Assembly: GCF_000382145.1 (NCBI RefSeq)
Contig: NZ_KB907623.1
Span: 62,001-126,000, forward strand
Origin: Psychrobacter lutiphocae DSM 21542
GTDB lineage: Bacteria > Pseudomonadota > Gammaproteobacteria > Pseudomonadales > Moraxellaceae
Reading direction: 5' to 3'
Length of the DNA: 64,000 nt
Each line of letters starts with the position of its first letter. Position 1 is the first letter of the stretch. The notes under the pieces were generated by a model. That model worked only from the letters and a program-made list of their open reading frames with translations. It was not told the origin of the DNA and made no database searches. Below are positions 46,912-57,155 of the stretch, piece after piece. Made by a program: the position numbers and the translations under genes.

Positions 46912-49900
46912 CTAAGCCAAATTCGGATTCAACCACTTCTCAGCAGTATTAATATCCCAATCCTTCCGTTTGGCATAGTCCTCTAACTGATCACGTCCAA
47001 TCTTACCGACATTAAAATACACACTTTCTGGATGCGAGTAATAGAAGCCGCTCACCGAAGAGGCTGGCCACATTGCATAGCTCTCGGTGAGATAAGTGCC
47101 AATCGCATTGGTAGTGTCTAACCAATCAAACAATTTACCTTTTTCGGTATGCTCAGGGCAGGCAGGGTAGCCGGGTGCTGGGCGAATACCGACATATTTT
47201 TCTTTAATCAGCTCTTCGTTGGTCAATTGCTCTTGTGGCTGATAACCCCAGTATTTGGTACGGATAAGCTCGTGTAAGTGCTCGGCAAAGGCTTCTGCTA
47301 GGCGGTCGCACAGGGCTTGCACCATAATGGCGTTATAGTCATCGCCAGCTTCTTTGTAGCTGTCTGACAGCTCTTGTGCGCCCACGATAGAGACGGTGAA
47401 GCCACCAAGATAGTCGGTATGTGTATCAGAAGGTGAGATAAAGTCAGCCAAGCTGTAATTTGGCTTACCACTGGCTTTGTCCGATTGCTGACGTAGGTGC
47501 TCAAACACATGCGTGGGCTGTCCGCCGTCATTAGGGGCTTTGTCATAGACAGTGATGGTATCGTGATCGGTACGCTTGGCAGGCATGATTTTAAACACCC
47601 CTTTAGGCGTGACCAATTGCTCATCAATTAACTTTTGAAGCAGCTCTTTGGCATTGGCAAACAGGTCTTTGGCTTCTTTACCGACCACTTCATCGTCAAA
47701 GATTTTAGGATACTTACCGACCAACCCCCAAGAGATAAAAAATGGTGTCCAGTCAATGTAAGGGATTAGGTTGTCAATAGGGTAGTTGTCTAGGATGACT
47801 TGACCAAGCTCGTTTGGTGTCGGTGGCGTATAGTTGTCCCAATCAAATTTGAAGCCTTGTTCGATTGACTCTGCATAGCTCAGTTTCGCCGCTTTTGGTT
47901 TGCGATTTGCTAAGCGTTCACGTACTTTTTCGTATTCTTCACGCGTTTCACGGATCAGATCAACTCGGTGTTCTTTGGATAATAACTTGGTTACTACACC
48001 CACAGAGCGTGAGGCGTCAGCAACGTAGATGACCGCATCGTTTTGATAATGGGGTTCAATCTTAACCGCTGTATGCGCTTTGGAAGTTGTCGCACCGCCA
48101 ATCATTAAGGGTAGATTCATGCCACGTTCTTGCATCTGCTTGGCAACATAAACCATTTCATCAAGGCTTGGGGTAATAAGACCTGATAGACCAATGATAT
48201 CGGCTTTTTCGGCAATGGCAGTATCTAGGATTTTGTCACAAGGCACCATAACGCCTAAGTCAACCACGTCATAGCCGTTACAACCGAGCACTACGCCGAC
48301 GATGTTTTTACCAATGTCGTGTACGTCGCCTTTTACCGTCGCCATGACTACTTTACCTTTGACCTCACCTTCGACTTTTTCGACTTCGATGTAAGGGTTT
48401 AACACTGCTACGGCACGTTTCATGACTCGGGCGGATTTGACCACTTGCGGTAAGAACATTTTACCTGCACCAAATAAGTCGCCGACCACGTTCATACCAT
48501 CCATTAAGGGGCCTTCAATCACGTGCAGTGGTTTTGGGTATTTTTGACGGGCCTCTTCGGTGTCTTCATCGATATAAGTGGTAATGCCTTTGACGAGTGC
48601 ATGTTCGATGCGTTTTTCTACCGATTGTTCACGCCATGAGAGGTCAACGCTACCATCGTTTTTCTTACCGCCAGCCACATAGCCTTCAGCCACAGTCATC
48701 AGGCGCTCGGTCGCATCTTGACCACTTTCACCCTGATTGCGATTAAGCATCACATCTTCAATCGCTTCACGTGCGTCTTTCGGAATCTCGTCATAAACCT
48801 CAAGCATCGCAGGGTTGACGATACCCATGGTCAGACCTGCTTTGATGGCGTGATATAAGAAGACGGCATTAATGGCTTCACGGATGGGATTGCCTCGGAA
48901 ACTAAAGGAGACGTTGGATACCCCGCCTGATACCATGGCGTGCGGTAAGTTTTCAGCAATCCATTTGGTGGCATTAATAAAGTCAGCGCCATAGTTGTTG
49001 TGCTCAGGGATACCAGTTGCCACCGCAAAGATATTGGGGTCAAAGATAATGTCTTCGGCAGGGAAGCCGACTTCATCGACTAAAATGTCATAGCTACGTT
49101 TACATATCTCGATCTTGCGCTCATAGGTATCTGCCTGACCGTCTTCATCAAACGCCATGACAATGACTGCCGCACCGTAGCGCATACACAGTTTGGCATG
49201 CTCAACAAACACATCATAGCCTTCTTTTAGCGAGATGGAGTTGACCACGGCTTTGCCTTGGGTTCGTTTTAGTCCTTCTTCAATGATGCTCCATTTTGAA
49301 GAGTCAATCATTAACGGCACACGGCTAATATCTGGCTCACCTGCAACAAGGTTTAAGAAGTGAATCATTGCCCCTTCGGAATCGAGCATGCCTTCATCCA
49401 TGTTGATATCAACGATTTGAGCACCGCCATCGACTTGGTTGCGTGCCACATCTAGGGCTTCGGTAAACTCACCAGTTTTAATTAAGCGTAAGAATTTCTT
49501 AGAGCCAGTAACATTGGTACGCTCACCGACGTTGACAAAAAGGCTGTCTTTGGTGATATTAAACGGTTCAAGTCCTGACAGTCGGCAGGCTGGCGCAATA
49601 GTTGGAATTTTGCGAGGAGGGTATTTCTGCATTACATCAGCAATGGCTTTAATGTGCTCAGGGCGTGTACCGCAGCAGCCACCAACAATATTAAGAATCC
49701 CTGACTTACCAAAGCCATCAAGTAGGGCGGCAGTTTCTTCAGGGGTTTCATCATATTCACCAAACTCATTGGGCAAGCCTGCGTTTGGATGGGCTGAAAT
49801 ATAGGTATCGGCGATATCTGATAAGGTCTGAATGTGTGGTTTTAACGCATCCGCGCCCAAAGCACAGTTGAAACCAACGGATAACGGCTTGGCATGGCGA

Positions 49901-50730
49901 ATTGAGTTATAAAACGCTTCGGCAGTTTGACCAGATAAGGTACGCCCTGAAGCATCGGTAATGGTGCCTGATATCATGATTGGTAATTCAAAGCCGATGG
50001 TATCAAAGACACCAGTGATGGCAAAAATAGCAGCCTTAGCATTTAGCGTATCAAAAATAGTCTCGACCAATATAAGGTCTACGCCCCCTTCGATTAGCGC
50101 AAATAATGCTTCGGTATAGTTGTCTACCAATTCATCAAAGGTGACATTTCGATAGGCAGGATCATTCACATCAGGTGACAGTGAGCAGGTACGAGAGGTT
50201 GGTCCAATGACACCAGCGACAAAGCGTGGCTTATCAGGAGTTTTGGCAGTAAACTCATCTGCTGCTTCACGAGCAAGACGAGCCGCTTCACGGTTAATCT
50301 CTGGCACTAGATGCTGCATGTCATAATCTGACATGGATATTTGAGTCGCATTAAAGGTGTTGGTCTCAATGATATCAGCACCAGCTGTTAAGTGGTCGTT
50401 ATGGATGGTTTTAATGATATCAGGCTGGGTGAGTACCAATAAGTCATTGTTGCCTTGCACATCTTGATGAAAGTCAGCAAAGCGTTCACCACGATAATCG
50501 GATTCTTGCAGCTTAAAGGTCTGAATTTGAGTACCCATTGCGCCATCAAGGAACAAGATTCGGTTATCTAACAGCTCAGTAATGCGCTCACGAGCAGTAA
50601 GCTGTTGTTGCTTATAAGGGAAATCAGCTGGTGGTACTAGATTGAAGTTATCGGGGTTATGTTCTTTTTTTAAAGGTGTTTCTGAGTTGGTTTTGGGGGT
50701 ATTGTGTTCAGGATGAGAGCAGGTGGCCAT
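46912..50730 (-). CDS. metH: Cobalamin-dependent methionine synthase
   Basis: Transfers a methyl group from 5-methyltetrahydrofolate to homocysteine through methylcobalamin. The four modules are in order. The homocysteine domain has zinc cysteines in [14 protein letters not shown] and [12 protein letters not shown]. The pterin domain contains [13 protein letters not shown]. The cobalamin domain has [19 protein letters not shown], where the histidine is the cobalt ligand. The reactivation domain has [15 protein letters not shown] for AdoMet. At 1272 aa it is slightly longer than usual through a charged 50-residue N-terminal tail. No cobalamin riboswitch was recognised upstream. Confidence 0.97.
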   Translation of the reverse strand: MATCSHPEHNTPKTNSETPLKKEHNPDNFNLVPPADFPYKQQQLTARERITELLDNRILFLDGAMGTQIQTFKLQESDYRGERFADFHQDVQGNNDLLVLTQPDIIKTIHNDHLTAGADIIETNTFNATQISMSDYDMQHLVPEINREAARLAREAADEFTAKTPDKPRFVAGVIGPTSRTCSLSPDVNDPAYRNVTFDELVDNYTEALFALIEGGVDLILVETIFDTLNAKAAIFAITGVFDTIGFELPIMISGTITDASGRTLSGQTAEAFYNSIRHAKPLSVGFNCALGADALKPHIQTLSDIADTYISAHPNAGLPNEFGEYDETPEETAALLDGFGKSGILNIVGGCCGTRPEHIKAIADVMQKYPPRKIPTIAPACRLSGLEPFNITKDSLFVNVGERTNVTGSKKFLRLIKTGEFTEALDVARNQVDGGAQIVDINMDEGMLDSEGAMIHFLNLVAGEPDISRVPLMIDSSKWSIIEEGLKRTQGKAVVNSISLKEGYDVFVEHAKLCMRYGAAVIVMAFDEDGQADTYERKIEICKRSYDILVDEVGFPAEDIIFDPNIFAVATGIPEHNNYGADFINATKWIAENLPHAMVSGGVSNVSFSFRGNPIREAINAVFLYHAIKAGLTMGIVNPAMLEVYDEIPKDAREAIEDVMLNRNQGESGQDATERLMTVAEGYVAGGKKNDGSVDLSWREQSVEKRIEHALVKGITTYIDEDTEEARQKYPKPLHVIEGPLMDGMNVVGDLFGAGKMFLPQVVKSARVMKRAVAVLNPYIEVEKVEGEVKGKVVMATVKGDVHDIGKNIVGVVLGCNGYDVVDLGVMVPCDKILDTAIAEKADIIGLSGLITPSLDEMVYVAKQMQERGMNLPLMIGGATTSKAHTAVKIEPHYQNDAVIYVADASRSVGVVTKLLSKEHRVDLIRETREEYEKVRERLANRKPKAAKLSYAESIEQGFKFDWDNYTPPTPNELGQVILDNYPIDNLIPYIDWTPFFISWGLVGKYPKIFDDEVVGKEAKDLFANAKELLQKLIDEQLVTPKGVFKIMPAKRTDHDTITVYDKAPNDGGQPTHVFEHLRQQSDKASGKPNYSLADFISPSDTHTDYLGGFTVSIVGAQELSDSYKEAGDDYNAIMVQALCDRLAEAFAEHLHELIRTKYWGYQPQEQLTNEELIKEKYVGIRPAPGYPACPEHTEKGKLFDWLDTTNAIGTYLTESYAMWPASSVSGFYYSHPESVYFNVGKIGRDQLEDYAKRKDWDINTAEKWLNPNLA

Positions 50731-50950
50731 AGTGCTGTCTTATTTTTTTACAGTTATAGTCAATAAAATCAGGGGCAACAGTGCGCTTAGGGATGACTGT
50801 TAGCTATAACTTTGACTAATAGGTGAATAAAGTGTGATAAAAGTGTGATAGCGATTGAATGTTTGCTAGTGTAGCATAAGTTGTCGTTAAGTTATTATAA
50901 TCAGAAGCTATTATAGCTATCTTATGTGGTTATAGAATAAGGAAGTTTTT

Positions 50951-51670
50951 ATGAAAAAAGGTGATAGTGCTTTTTCTCAAGGTTTTGCTGCATTAACATT
51001 TTGGGGATTGTTAACTGGTGTTTTACTGATAAATGTAGGATGCCAAACTACGGTATCATCCCAAACGAGTAGCCATCAGGGATCCGTTCCAAGCCTTAAA
51101 AATCAGGTTAAAAATCAAAGTGTTGAAACTCAATCGACAAGCACAGGCGCTATGGTGTATAACCGTCTGCCTGAGCAACACTCAGCTAGATCACAAGCCA
51201 CCACTGCTTTGATGTTAGCACCAGTCAACACTCAGTACCAGGGGTTAAAAGCATTGGATATGGCCAAACAAAATCCAGATTTATCAATATTGGTTGAGGC
51301 AGTTGATGCGGCAGGCATTGGTACCATGTTAAGGTTTGCTGGAGATCGCTATACTATTTTTGCACCTAACAATGCTGCTTTTGCCAAGCTGTTTCGTGAA
51401 ACAACTTTGACTAAGCAAAGTTTGCTTGCGAATAAGGGGCTATTAAGGGCATTATTGGCGTATCATGTGGTTAAGTCTGATCAACCCATGACAGTATCAC
51501 AGCTGCCTAGCGGTCGGTTGCAAGCATTAAGTAAGCGAACTTTCCAAGTGACGCCAGATGCGACTTTAATTGATGGTAAAGGACGTACAGCACATATTAT
51601 TCAGCCCAATATCGCCACAGGCAATGGTATGGTGCATGAGATTGATATTGTGATGTTTCCTGCTAACTAG
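50951..51670 (+). CDS. Fasciclin (FAS1) domain lipoprotein
   Basis: A 239-aa exported protein. The N-terminus has a hydrophobic segment ending in a lipobox-like VLLINVGC at residues 24-31, so it is probably a lipoprotein. A low-complexity Ser/Gln linker follows, and the FAS1 domain covers about residues 95-238. FAS1 marks are YTIFAPNNAAFAKL, the H1/H2-like LRALLAYHVV and GNGMVHEIDIVM. These domains act in adhesion or matrix contact. AAGGAAGTTTTT precedes the ATG. It diverges from metH. Confidence 0.87.
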   Translation: MKKGDSAFSQGFAALTFWGLLTGVLLINVGCQTTVSSQTSSHQGSVPSLKNQVKNQSVETQSTSTGAMVYNRLPEQHSARSQATTALMLAPVNTQYQGLKALDMAKQNPDLSILVEAVDAAGIGTMLRFAGDRYTIFAPNNAAFAKLFRETTLTKQSLLANKGLLRALLAYHVVKSDQPMTVSQLPSGRLQALSKRTFQVTPDATLIDGKGRTAHIIQPNIATGNGMVHEIDIVMFPAN

Positions 51671-51679
51671 AGGCCACTA

Positions 51680-51717
51680 TTATATAGGCAGGCAGGTGTT
51701 ATATAGGCAGGCAGGGG
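51680..51717. repeat. 19-bp tandem duplication after the fasciclin gene
   Basis: TTATATAGGCAGGCAGG plus two bases is repeated twice (51680-51698 and 51699-51717), differing at one position near the junction. Non-coding. Confidence 0.8.
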
Positions 51718-51747
51718 TATGCACTATATAGATTGTAGCCAAATATC

Positions 51748-51782
51748 AAAAAGTCCGTCAGTTTAACTGACGGACTTTTTTT
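51748..51782. terminator. Strong terminator between convergent fasciclin and AGCS genes
   Basis: The arms AAAAAGTCCGTCAGTT and AACTGACGGACTTTTT form a nearly perfect 16-bp stem with a 2-nt centre and A/T runs on both sides, so it can serve both strands. Confidence 0.9.
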
Positions 51783-51830
51783 GTGTTTAAGTAAAAGCTA
51801 CTAAAAGCCAGTTGTTATATATTATATAAG

Positions 51831-53381
51831 TTAGCTGTCTTGAGGATTTTGTTGGTCTTTTTTCAAGTTTTCTTGATGACGCTCTTCCCAGTAAGTGGCA
51901 CCTTTGATACCAAACTTGGCAGGGTCGAAAACAAATCTCTTATAGCTTGTACCGCCACCTGCTTTTAACTGAGCTTCGTAGTCTTTTAGAATCTCAAGTG
52001 CAGGACGGGCTACGAAGAAGACAATAATAATACCAACGATGTTTAACCATGCCATTAAGCCAACACCAACATCGCCTAAGCCCCAGATGAAACCTGCGGT
52101 ATTAATGCCACCGTATGCAACCATGATCATGATCACTACTTTGACAATAAACAGACCAGTTTTACTTGCACCACGTCCCATAAAGCGTGTCAAATATGAG
52201 ATATTAACTTCAGCAATATAGTAGTAGGCCAAGATGGTGGTAAAGGCGAAGAAGAATACTGCAACCGCGATGAACGAGTCACCAAAGGTACCGTATACAG
52301 ATTGCATTGCCATTTGCGTAAACGATGGCGAGTTAATTTCAACATCAGCAGCTACGTTACGGACAATGAATTCACCATCTGGCAAAGTGCCTTGGATGTT
52401 GTACATCTTGGTCGACAAAATCATAAACGCAGTAGCAGAACACACCAATAAGGTATCAACATATACCGAGAATGCCTGCACCAAACCTTGCTGTGAAGGA
52501 TGGTCAACGGCAGCAGCAGCGGCTGCGTGAGGGCCTGTACCCTGACCTGCTTCGTTAGAGTAAACGCCACGTTTTACACCCCAACCAATCGCAGCACCAA
52601 AACCTGCTTGAGCGGTAAAGGCATCACCAACAATCATACCAAAGACCTCAGGAATCATCTCATAGTTGGCAAACATGATCAGTAGCGCTAATACAATATA
52701 GCCTAACGCCATAAAGGGAACAGCGTATTCTGTAAAGCGGGCAATACGCTTAATACCACCAAAGATGATAAAGCCTAAGATAACTAGAATCACGCCCAAA
52801 GCGATCAGACGCACACTGCCAGTCTCGACCCCCATAACTGTCATGGCAGTGCCTTCACCGGCAACTTCTGCAACTGCGTTAATCACACCGTTAGCTTGCA
52901 CACCAGGTAAGAACACTCCACAAGCGATAATGGATGAGATGGCAAAAAGAATACCGTACCACTTTTGTCCCAGTGCCTTTTCAAAGTAGTACGCTGGGCC
53001 ACCACGGTATTCACCGGTGAGGACGTCACGTTCTTTGTAAATTTGACCTAGCGTTGATTCAACGTAAGCAGTTGAGGCGCCCAAAAAGGCCACAACCCAC
53101 ATCCAAAATACCGCACCAGGACCACCAAAACCGATGGCAGCGGCAACACCAGCGATATTACCCATACCAACACGACCGGCTAGGGATACCGCTAACGCCT
53201 GAAAGGAGGAGATGCCATCATTGTCTGGTTTGCCTTTAAACAGTAGGCGTAACATCTCTTTAAAGAGGCGAACTTGTACAAAGCGAGTTAAAATTGAGTA
53301 AAAAAGACCTGCACCTAAGCACAGATAGATAAGAGCTGGACTCCAAATGATGGAGTTTAAAAAGCTAACAATGCCTTCCAT
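51831..53381 (-). CDS. AGCS-family sodium:alanine/glycine symporter
   Basis: A 516-aa inner-membrane transporter, the second AGCS paralogue in the window. SFQALAVSLAGRVGMGNIAGVAAAIGFGG and VYSNEAGQGTGPHAAAAA are the classic family signatures, and the latter fits the alanine-type group better than the hydroxyproline-linked paralogue does. About eleven membrane helices are visible. The C-terminal tail is longer and rich in Lys, Asn and Gln. AGGAATACACT precedes the ATG. It is monocistronic. The 781 bp upstream (53382-54162) shows no supported gene; the 64-codon frame at 53614 is not convincing. Confidence 0.9.
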   Translation of the reverse strand: MEGIVSFLNSIIWSPALIYLCLGAGLFYSILTRFVQVRLFKEMLRLLFKGKPDNDGISSFQALAVSLAGRVGMGNIAGVAAAIGFGGPGAVFWMWVVAFLGASTAYVESTLGQIYKERDVLTGEYRGGPAYYFEKALGQKWYGILFAISSIIACGVFLPGVQANGVINAVAEVAGEGTAMTVMGVETGSVRLIALGVILVILGFIIFGGIKRIARFTEYAVPFMALGYIVLALLIMFANYEMIPEVFGMIVGDAFTAQAGFGAAIGWGVKRGVYSNEAGQGTGPHAAAAAAVDHPSQQGLVQAFSVYVDTLLVCSATAFMILSTKMYNIQGTLPDGEFIVRNVAADVEINSPSFTQMAMQSVYGTFGDSFIAVAVFFFAFTTILAYYYIAEVNISYLTRFMGRGASKTGLFIVKVVIMIMVAYGGINTAGFIWGLGDVGVGLMAWLNIVGIIIVFFVARPALEILKDYEAQLKAGGGTSYKRFVFDPAKFGIKGATYWEERHQENLKKDQQNPQDS

Positions 53382-54162
53382 AGTGTATTCCTATTATAAA
53401 TAAACATATAGCGTCCTAGCGGATACCAGTTTATTGCAAAGTTCTAACGCCATGTACAGCACTTATTAAATTAAGCACTTATTTTTAATTAATAGAGCAA
53501 CACGTATAATACGTATAAAAAGGCGATCAATTAGATAAGTACAAACATGACAGGCGGCGGTGATAACTGTAAGCGTATTTGGCTAAATGTTACGCAAACG
53601 TATGCCTTAGTAATTGCAATTTGCCATAAAAAAGAAGAAATTACCAGATTATTTTTTTGTCATGTCGGTTTTTTTATTAGGGTGTGTTGAACATTCACCA
53701 CAGGTGCTCAATAGAAGCCTAGGTTTAAAGAAAATTTCATTTTTGTGTAAAAACAGGCTAGATTTGCGTTACTTTGTGTTGTTGAGTTGGTCAATATCTA
53801 GATATTAATTGCATTAATCACCTTGATTAAGCCAAATTTATCTCAATTTTTCCTACGAAGATGAAGGTTCAACAGACCCTGATAAAAACCACTTTTTTAC
53901 GTATTTTTGGTCACAAAAAAAGTTTATTTTACCCTGTCAAAAGAGGTTGTAATTAAGTAACAACTGATTGTAATCACTGTGCTTTACCCCCATAGCAACG
54001 TAAAATTAAGATAATAGATGTTCATACTCATAATAGGTGGCTCAGTTACGCTTATGGCTAAGTTTATGCTTATGAATTAGTTTACTAAAGCTAAATAACT
54101 GTTAATATAGCTGCCTATACATCCCTCTTTATACTCATTAAAATAAAAGTTTTGGAGTAATC

Positions 54163-54774
54163 ATGTCACGTCAATCAATCTTAAAGCCATTATTACTGTC
54201 TGTGGTGCTTAGTAGCTCAGCCGTTGGCCTTTCTGGGTGTGGTTATAATACCTTGCAAGCGCAAGATGAGCAGGTGGCCGCTGCTTGGTCAGAGGTGGTG
54301 AACCAATACCAACGCCGTGCTGACTTGGTACCAAACTTAGTTGAAGTGGTCAAGCAGTATGCCAATCATGAGCAAGAAGTGTTGACCGATGTTGCTGAAG
54401 CACGTTCACGCGCTGGTAGCGTTCAGTTAACTCCTGAGGCACTGAATGACCCACAAGCAATGGAAAACTATCAAGCTGCACAGGCGCAGATGACCAGTGC
54501 GTTGTCACGCTTAATGGCGGTATCTGAGCGTTATCCAGACCTCAAAGCGGATCAGCGCTTTGCTGACTTACAAGCTCAGCTTGAAGGTACCGAAAACCGC
54601 ATCACTGTGGCACGCAATCGCTACATTCAAGAAGTGCAGACTTATAATACCACTGTGCGCCAGTTCCCAACCAACTTAACCGCTAAGGTATTTGGTTTGG
54701 ACGCCAAGCCTAACTTTAGTGTGGATAATGAAAAAGAGATTTCAACTGCGCCAAAGGTTGATTTTGGTGATTAG
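54163..54774 (+). CDS. lemA: LemA-family lipoprotein
   Basis: A 203-aa protein with a signal segment ending in a lipobox VGLSGC (about residues 19-24), then GYNTLQAQDEQV. The helical LemA domain follows, with AWSEVVNQYQRRADLVPNLVEVVKQYANHE as the hallmark and NRITVARNRYIQEVQTYNTTVRQFP near the end. Function is unknown; it is repeatedly found with TPM-domain proteins, as here, and is linked to envelope integrity. A TPM-domain gene follows 59 bp later. TTTGGAGTAATC is the ribosome site. Confidence 0.93.
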   Translation: MSRQSILKPLLLSVVLSSSAVGLSGCGYNTLQAQDEQVAAAWSEVVNQYQRRADLVPNLVEVVKQYANHEQEVLTDVAEARSRAGSVQLTPEALNDPQAMENYQAAQAQMTSALSRLMAVSERYPDLKADQRFADLQAQLEGTENRITVARNRYIQEVQTYNTTVRQFPTNLTAKVFGLDAKPNFSVDNEKEISTAPKVDFGD

Positions 54775-54833
54775 TGATAGGCGCTCAACCAGTCGCTTTA
54801 ATCTAATAGCTTTAACTTAATATAAATGTGGTG

Positions 54834-56033
54834 ATGATGCAGATGCAAAGGTTAAAACATAGCTTATCCGTGACGTTACTTTTAGCAGCCAGTGTGCTTA
54901 CCCCAACTGCCAGCTTGGCGGTAGAAGACACAGCATCATCGCAGCAGATAAATAGCCAAACTCAACAAATGGTAGATCCAAGCGTTGAGGATATGATAGC
55001 CATTACCCGATCTGCTCAACAAAATGAAGCCATTAATGATGCGGTGCTGGGTAATGAGGCGATTCGAGAAGCGCTTCCTAACCCCGATATCGGTATTGCC
55101 ACTGCGGAGGATGCGCCAGAAGCCAGTGCTCAGTCTTCTGGGGCCTCTGGTCAAGCCCAGCCCCGTCAATCCAGTGCGCAAGCGGTAGAAAGTGACAAGC
55201 TGATTTTAAACTCGCCTGTGGTTGATCAGGCCAATATATTTTCGCCACAAGAAAATCAGATATTAAGCCAAAGACTGCGCCATATTTATCAACAAGGCTT
55301 GGCACAAGCAGCACTAGTAACTGTACCCACTACCAATGGGATGAATATCTTTCAATATAGCATGCAGGTGGCTGACCGATGGAAGTTGGGTAATAAAGAC
55401 ACAGATGATGGCTTGCTTATCCTTGTCGCTGTTAATGATCGTAATGTCTACATCTTATCTGGTTATGGACTCGAAGGTGTACTGCCTGATGCTGCACTAA
55501 AGCGTATTATTGATGAGCAAATTACGCCTTCATTTAAGCAAGGCGATTATGCGGGTGGTTTGATACGTGGTATCAATCAAATCGAAACCCGCTTGCAGAC
55601 CGATCCAGAGATATTGGCGCAGTCTGATGCCTTAGCCAAAGAGCGCAGTCAAGCACAAATGGATGCCGATGCGCCCTCATTATTTGGTACTTTCTTAATA
55701 GCCTTAATTTTTGGTTTGTTTTTGACCTCAGTATTTGGGCGTATTTTAGGCTCTTTGGTGGCGACAGGTGGCTTTGTGGTGATGTCGTTGTCCAGTGGCT
55801 CTGGACTGATTGCCACTTTGTTTTTAGCGGTGTTTTTGTGGCTGTTTTTGATATCACGTGGCGGTGGTAGCAGCGGTCGAGGTGGCCGAGGCGGTGGTGG
55901 CCGTGTGGTGGTCTTCCCAAGTAGTGGTGGCGGCTTTGGTGGCGGTGGTTTTGGAGGTGGCGGCTTCGGCGGCGGTGGTTTTGGTGGCGGCGGCGGTGGC
56001 TTCGGTGGTGGTGGCGCTGGCGGATCTTGGTAA
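54834..56033 (+). CDS. TPM-domain membrane protein with glycine-rich tail (YgcG family)
   Basis: About 399 aa. A signal sequence (residues about 1-25) is followed by a low-complexity linker, then the TPM domain near 130-265 with VDQANIFSPQENQILSQRL at its start and DDGLLILVAVNDRNVYILSGYGLEG in its core. Two hydrophobic helices lie near 283-340, and the C-terminus is an extreme glycine repeat (GGGFGGGGF-like, about 55 residues). The start is uncertain among GTG 54828/54831 and ATG 54834/54837/54843; 54834 is used. It works with LemA in families of this type; the substrate is not known. Confidence 0.86.
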   Translation: MMQMQRLKHSLSVTLLLAASVLTPTASLAVEDTASSQQINSQTQQMVDPSVEDMIAITRSAQQNEAINDAVLGNEAIREALPNPDIGIATAEDAPEASAQSSGASGQAQPRQSSAQAVESDKLILNSPVVDQANIFSPQENQILSQRLRHIYQQGLAQAALVTVPTTNGMNIFQYSMQVADRWKLGNKDTDDGLLILVAVNDRNVYILSGYGLEGVLPDAALKRIIDEQITPSFKQGDYAGGLIRGINQIETRLQTDPEILAQSDALAKERSQAQMDADAPSLFGTFLIALIFGLFLTSVFGRILGSLVATGGFVVMSLSSGSGLIATLFLAVFLWLFLISRGGGSSGRGGRGGGGRVVVFPSSGGGFGGGGFGGGGFGGGGFGGGGGGFGGGGAGGSW

Positions 56034-56181
56034 GATATAAGCTAACTGGTAGCCAGCATCTCCAACTAACGCAACAACACTATTACACTGTATTTAATGT
56101 TTTATTTTTAATAGTTTTAATAATAGCTTTTAATAGTCTTTTTACGTTCCATTTTAACGTCCTATTTTGAGGTATAACAAG

Positions 56182-56772
56182 ATGCAACACCCCCCTGTGC
56201 AACCACCTTCTAAGTCAGATGCCTCAGTAGGACATCCAAATGTGGCAGAGGGTCATGTCGTTGTCAGTCAGCCAAGCTTTGCCAGGTTATGGCGCCAAGC
56301 AATATTTATTCCAATATTACACAATCGCTGGCTCACAGAGACAGTGATGCAGCGTCTGACACAGCAGGTTGGTAAGGCAGAAAAAGGTCATCGTGGCGAG
56401 GTATTTTTGGTCATTGAAAATCACTTGCCCATCCATCAAGCCTACCGTGTTGGCAGCCGTGAGCGGGCGATTGACTTATTTAGTAACTATCGGGTTTGGG
56501 ACACGGAAGAGAACACTGGGGTATTGGTGTATGTCAATATCTGTGAGCACAGCCTTGAAATAGTCGCTGACCGTGGCATCAATGCCCATGTTAGCCCAAC
56601 TGTCTGGCGTGCTATGTGCGATAAGGCGCTGGCTGGTATGGCGAAGGGTAAGATGGAACAAAGTTTGACCGATTTGTTGGCCGAAATTGGATTGTTATTA
56701 AGACGCCATTATTACTTAGAAGATGATCCAGCAGGCAATGAGCTGTCAGATACCGTGGTGTTCCTAAGATAA
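56182..56772 (+). CDS. Second TPM-domain protein, without glycine tail
   Basis: A 196-aa soluble-looking protein whose region 60-170 matches the TPM fold: KAEKGHRGEVFLVIENHLPI then NTGVLVYVNICEHSLEIVADRGIN. The C-terminal helix LLAEIGLLLRRHYYLEDD resembles the YgcG paralogue group. No clear signal peptide is seen, but a hydrophobic patch lies near 35-45. ATG 56182 is preferred to the in-frame TTG 56167 because GAGG at 56169-56172 serves it. It is the third gene of lemA-tpm-tpm; the gap to the previous gene is 148 bp. Confidence 0.85.
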   Translation: MQHPPVQPPSKSDASVGHPNVAEGHVVVSQPSFARLWRQAIFIPILHNRWLTETVMQRLTQQVGKAEKGHRGEVFLVIENHLPIHQAYRVGSRERAIDLFSNYRVWDTEENTGVLVYVNICEHSLEIVADRGINAHVSPTVWRAMCDKALAGMAKGKMEQSLTDLLAEIGLLLRRHYYLEDDPAGNELSDTVVFLR

Positions 56773-56818
56773 TGGCGTTTTGGCTGTAACTATTATAGCT
56801 AATAAGTTTTTATAGCTA

Positions 56819-56835
56819 ATACCCCACTCTCAACT
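56819..56835. repeat. Left end of MITE family E, truncated
   Basis: ATACCCCACTCTCAACT matches the end of the full element at 61079-61203, and the following GCAGGCTGTG matches its next part. The rest is replaced by repeat module D, so this is a composite of two elements. Confidence 0.7.
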
Positions 56836-56865
56836 TAAAATGCAGGCTGTGATTTATGCGGGATT

Positions 56866-57024
56866 TAGCTCCCTTCCTTTTCCTGTTAGCCAAGCACAGC
56901 TTGACTCTTGCGAAGCTAAAAAGCTCCCCCAGAGCTTTTATTAACGCTTCTCAGGGCTGGGGATGGATTTTCGGTAAACATCACTAAAATCCCCCTAAAT
57001 CCTCCTTTGAAAAAGGGGGACTTC
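56866..57024. repeat. Palindromic repeat module D, gene-less copy
   Basis: TAGCTCCCTTCCTTTTCC and GGGGATGGATTTT, which adjoin in the copy beside the DUF559 gene, are here split by about 70 bp of unrelated sequence. AAAATCCCCC with AAAAAGGGGGACTT follows. There is no ORF inside. It suggests a rearranged or deleted unit of the same family. Confidence 0.7.
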
Positions 57025-57155
57025 CATCCTTGTCGATATTTTGTAACAAATGAGCTATACAGATACTGTCAATAAACCAATTATTGATGTTGCCAACTAT
57101 TCTTGTTGAGATTGACGTAGCTAATGGGCTTTTATTCGTGATACAAGCTGATGAG

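Noticed and set aside
50731-50950. Cobalamin riboswitch upstream of metH
   Set aside because: No B12-box or characteristic paired core could be seen on the minus strand.
53614-53808. 64-codon ORF with a cysteine after a hydrophobic stretch
   Set aside because: The lipobox resemblance is weak, there is no ribosome site, and the composition is that of AT-rich intergenic DNA.
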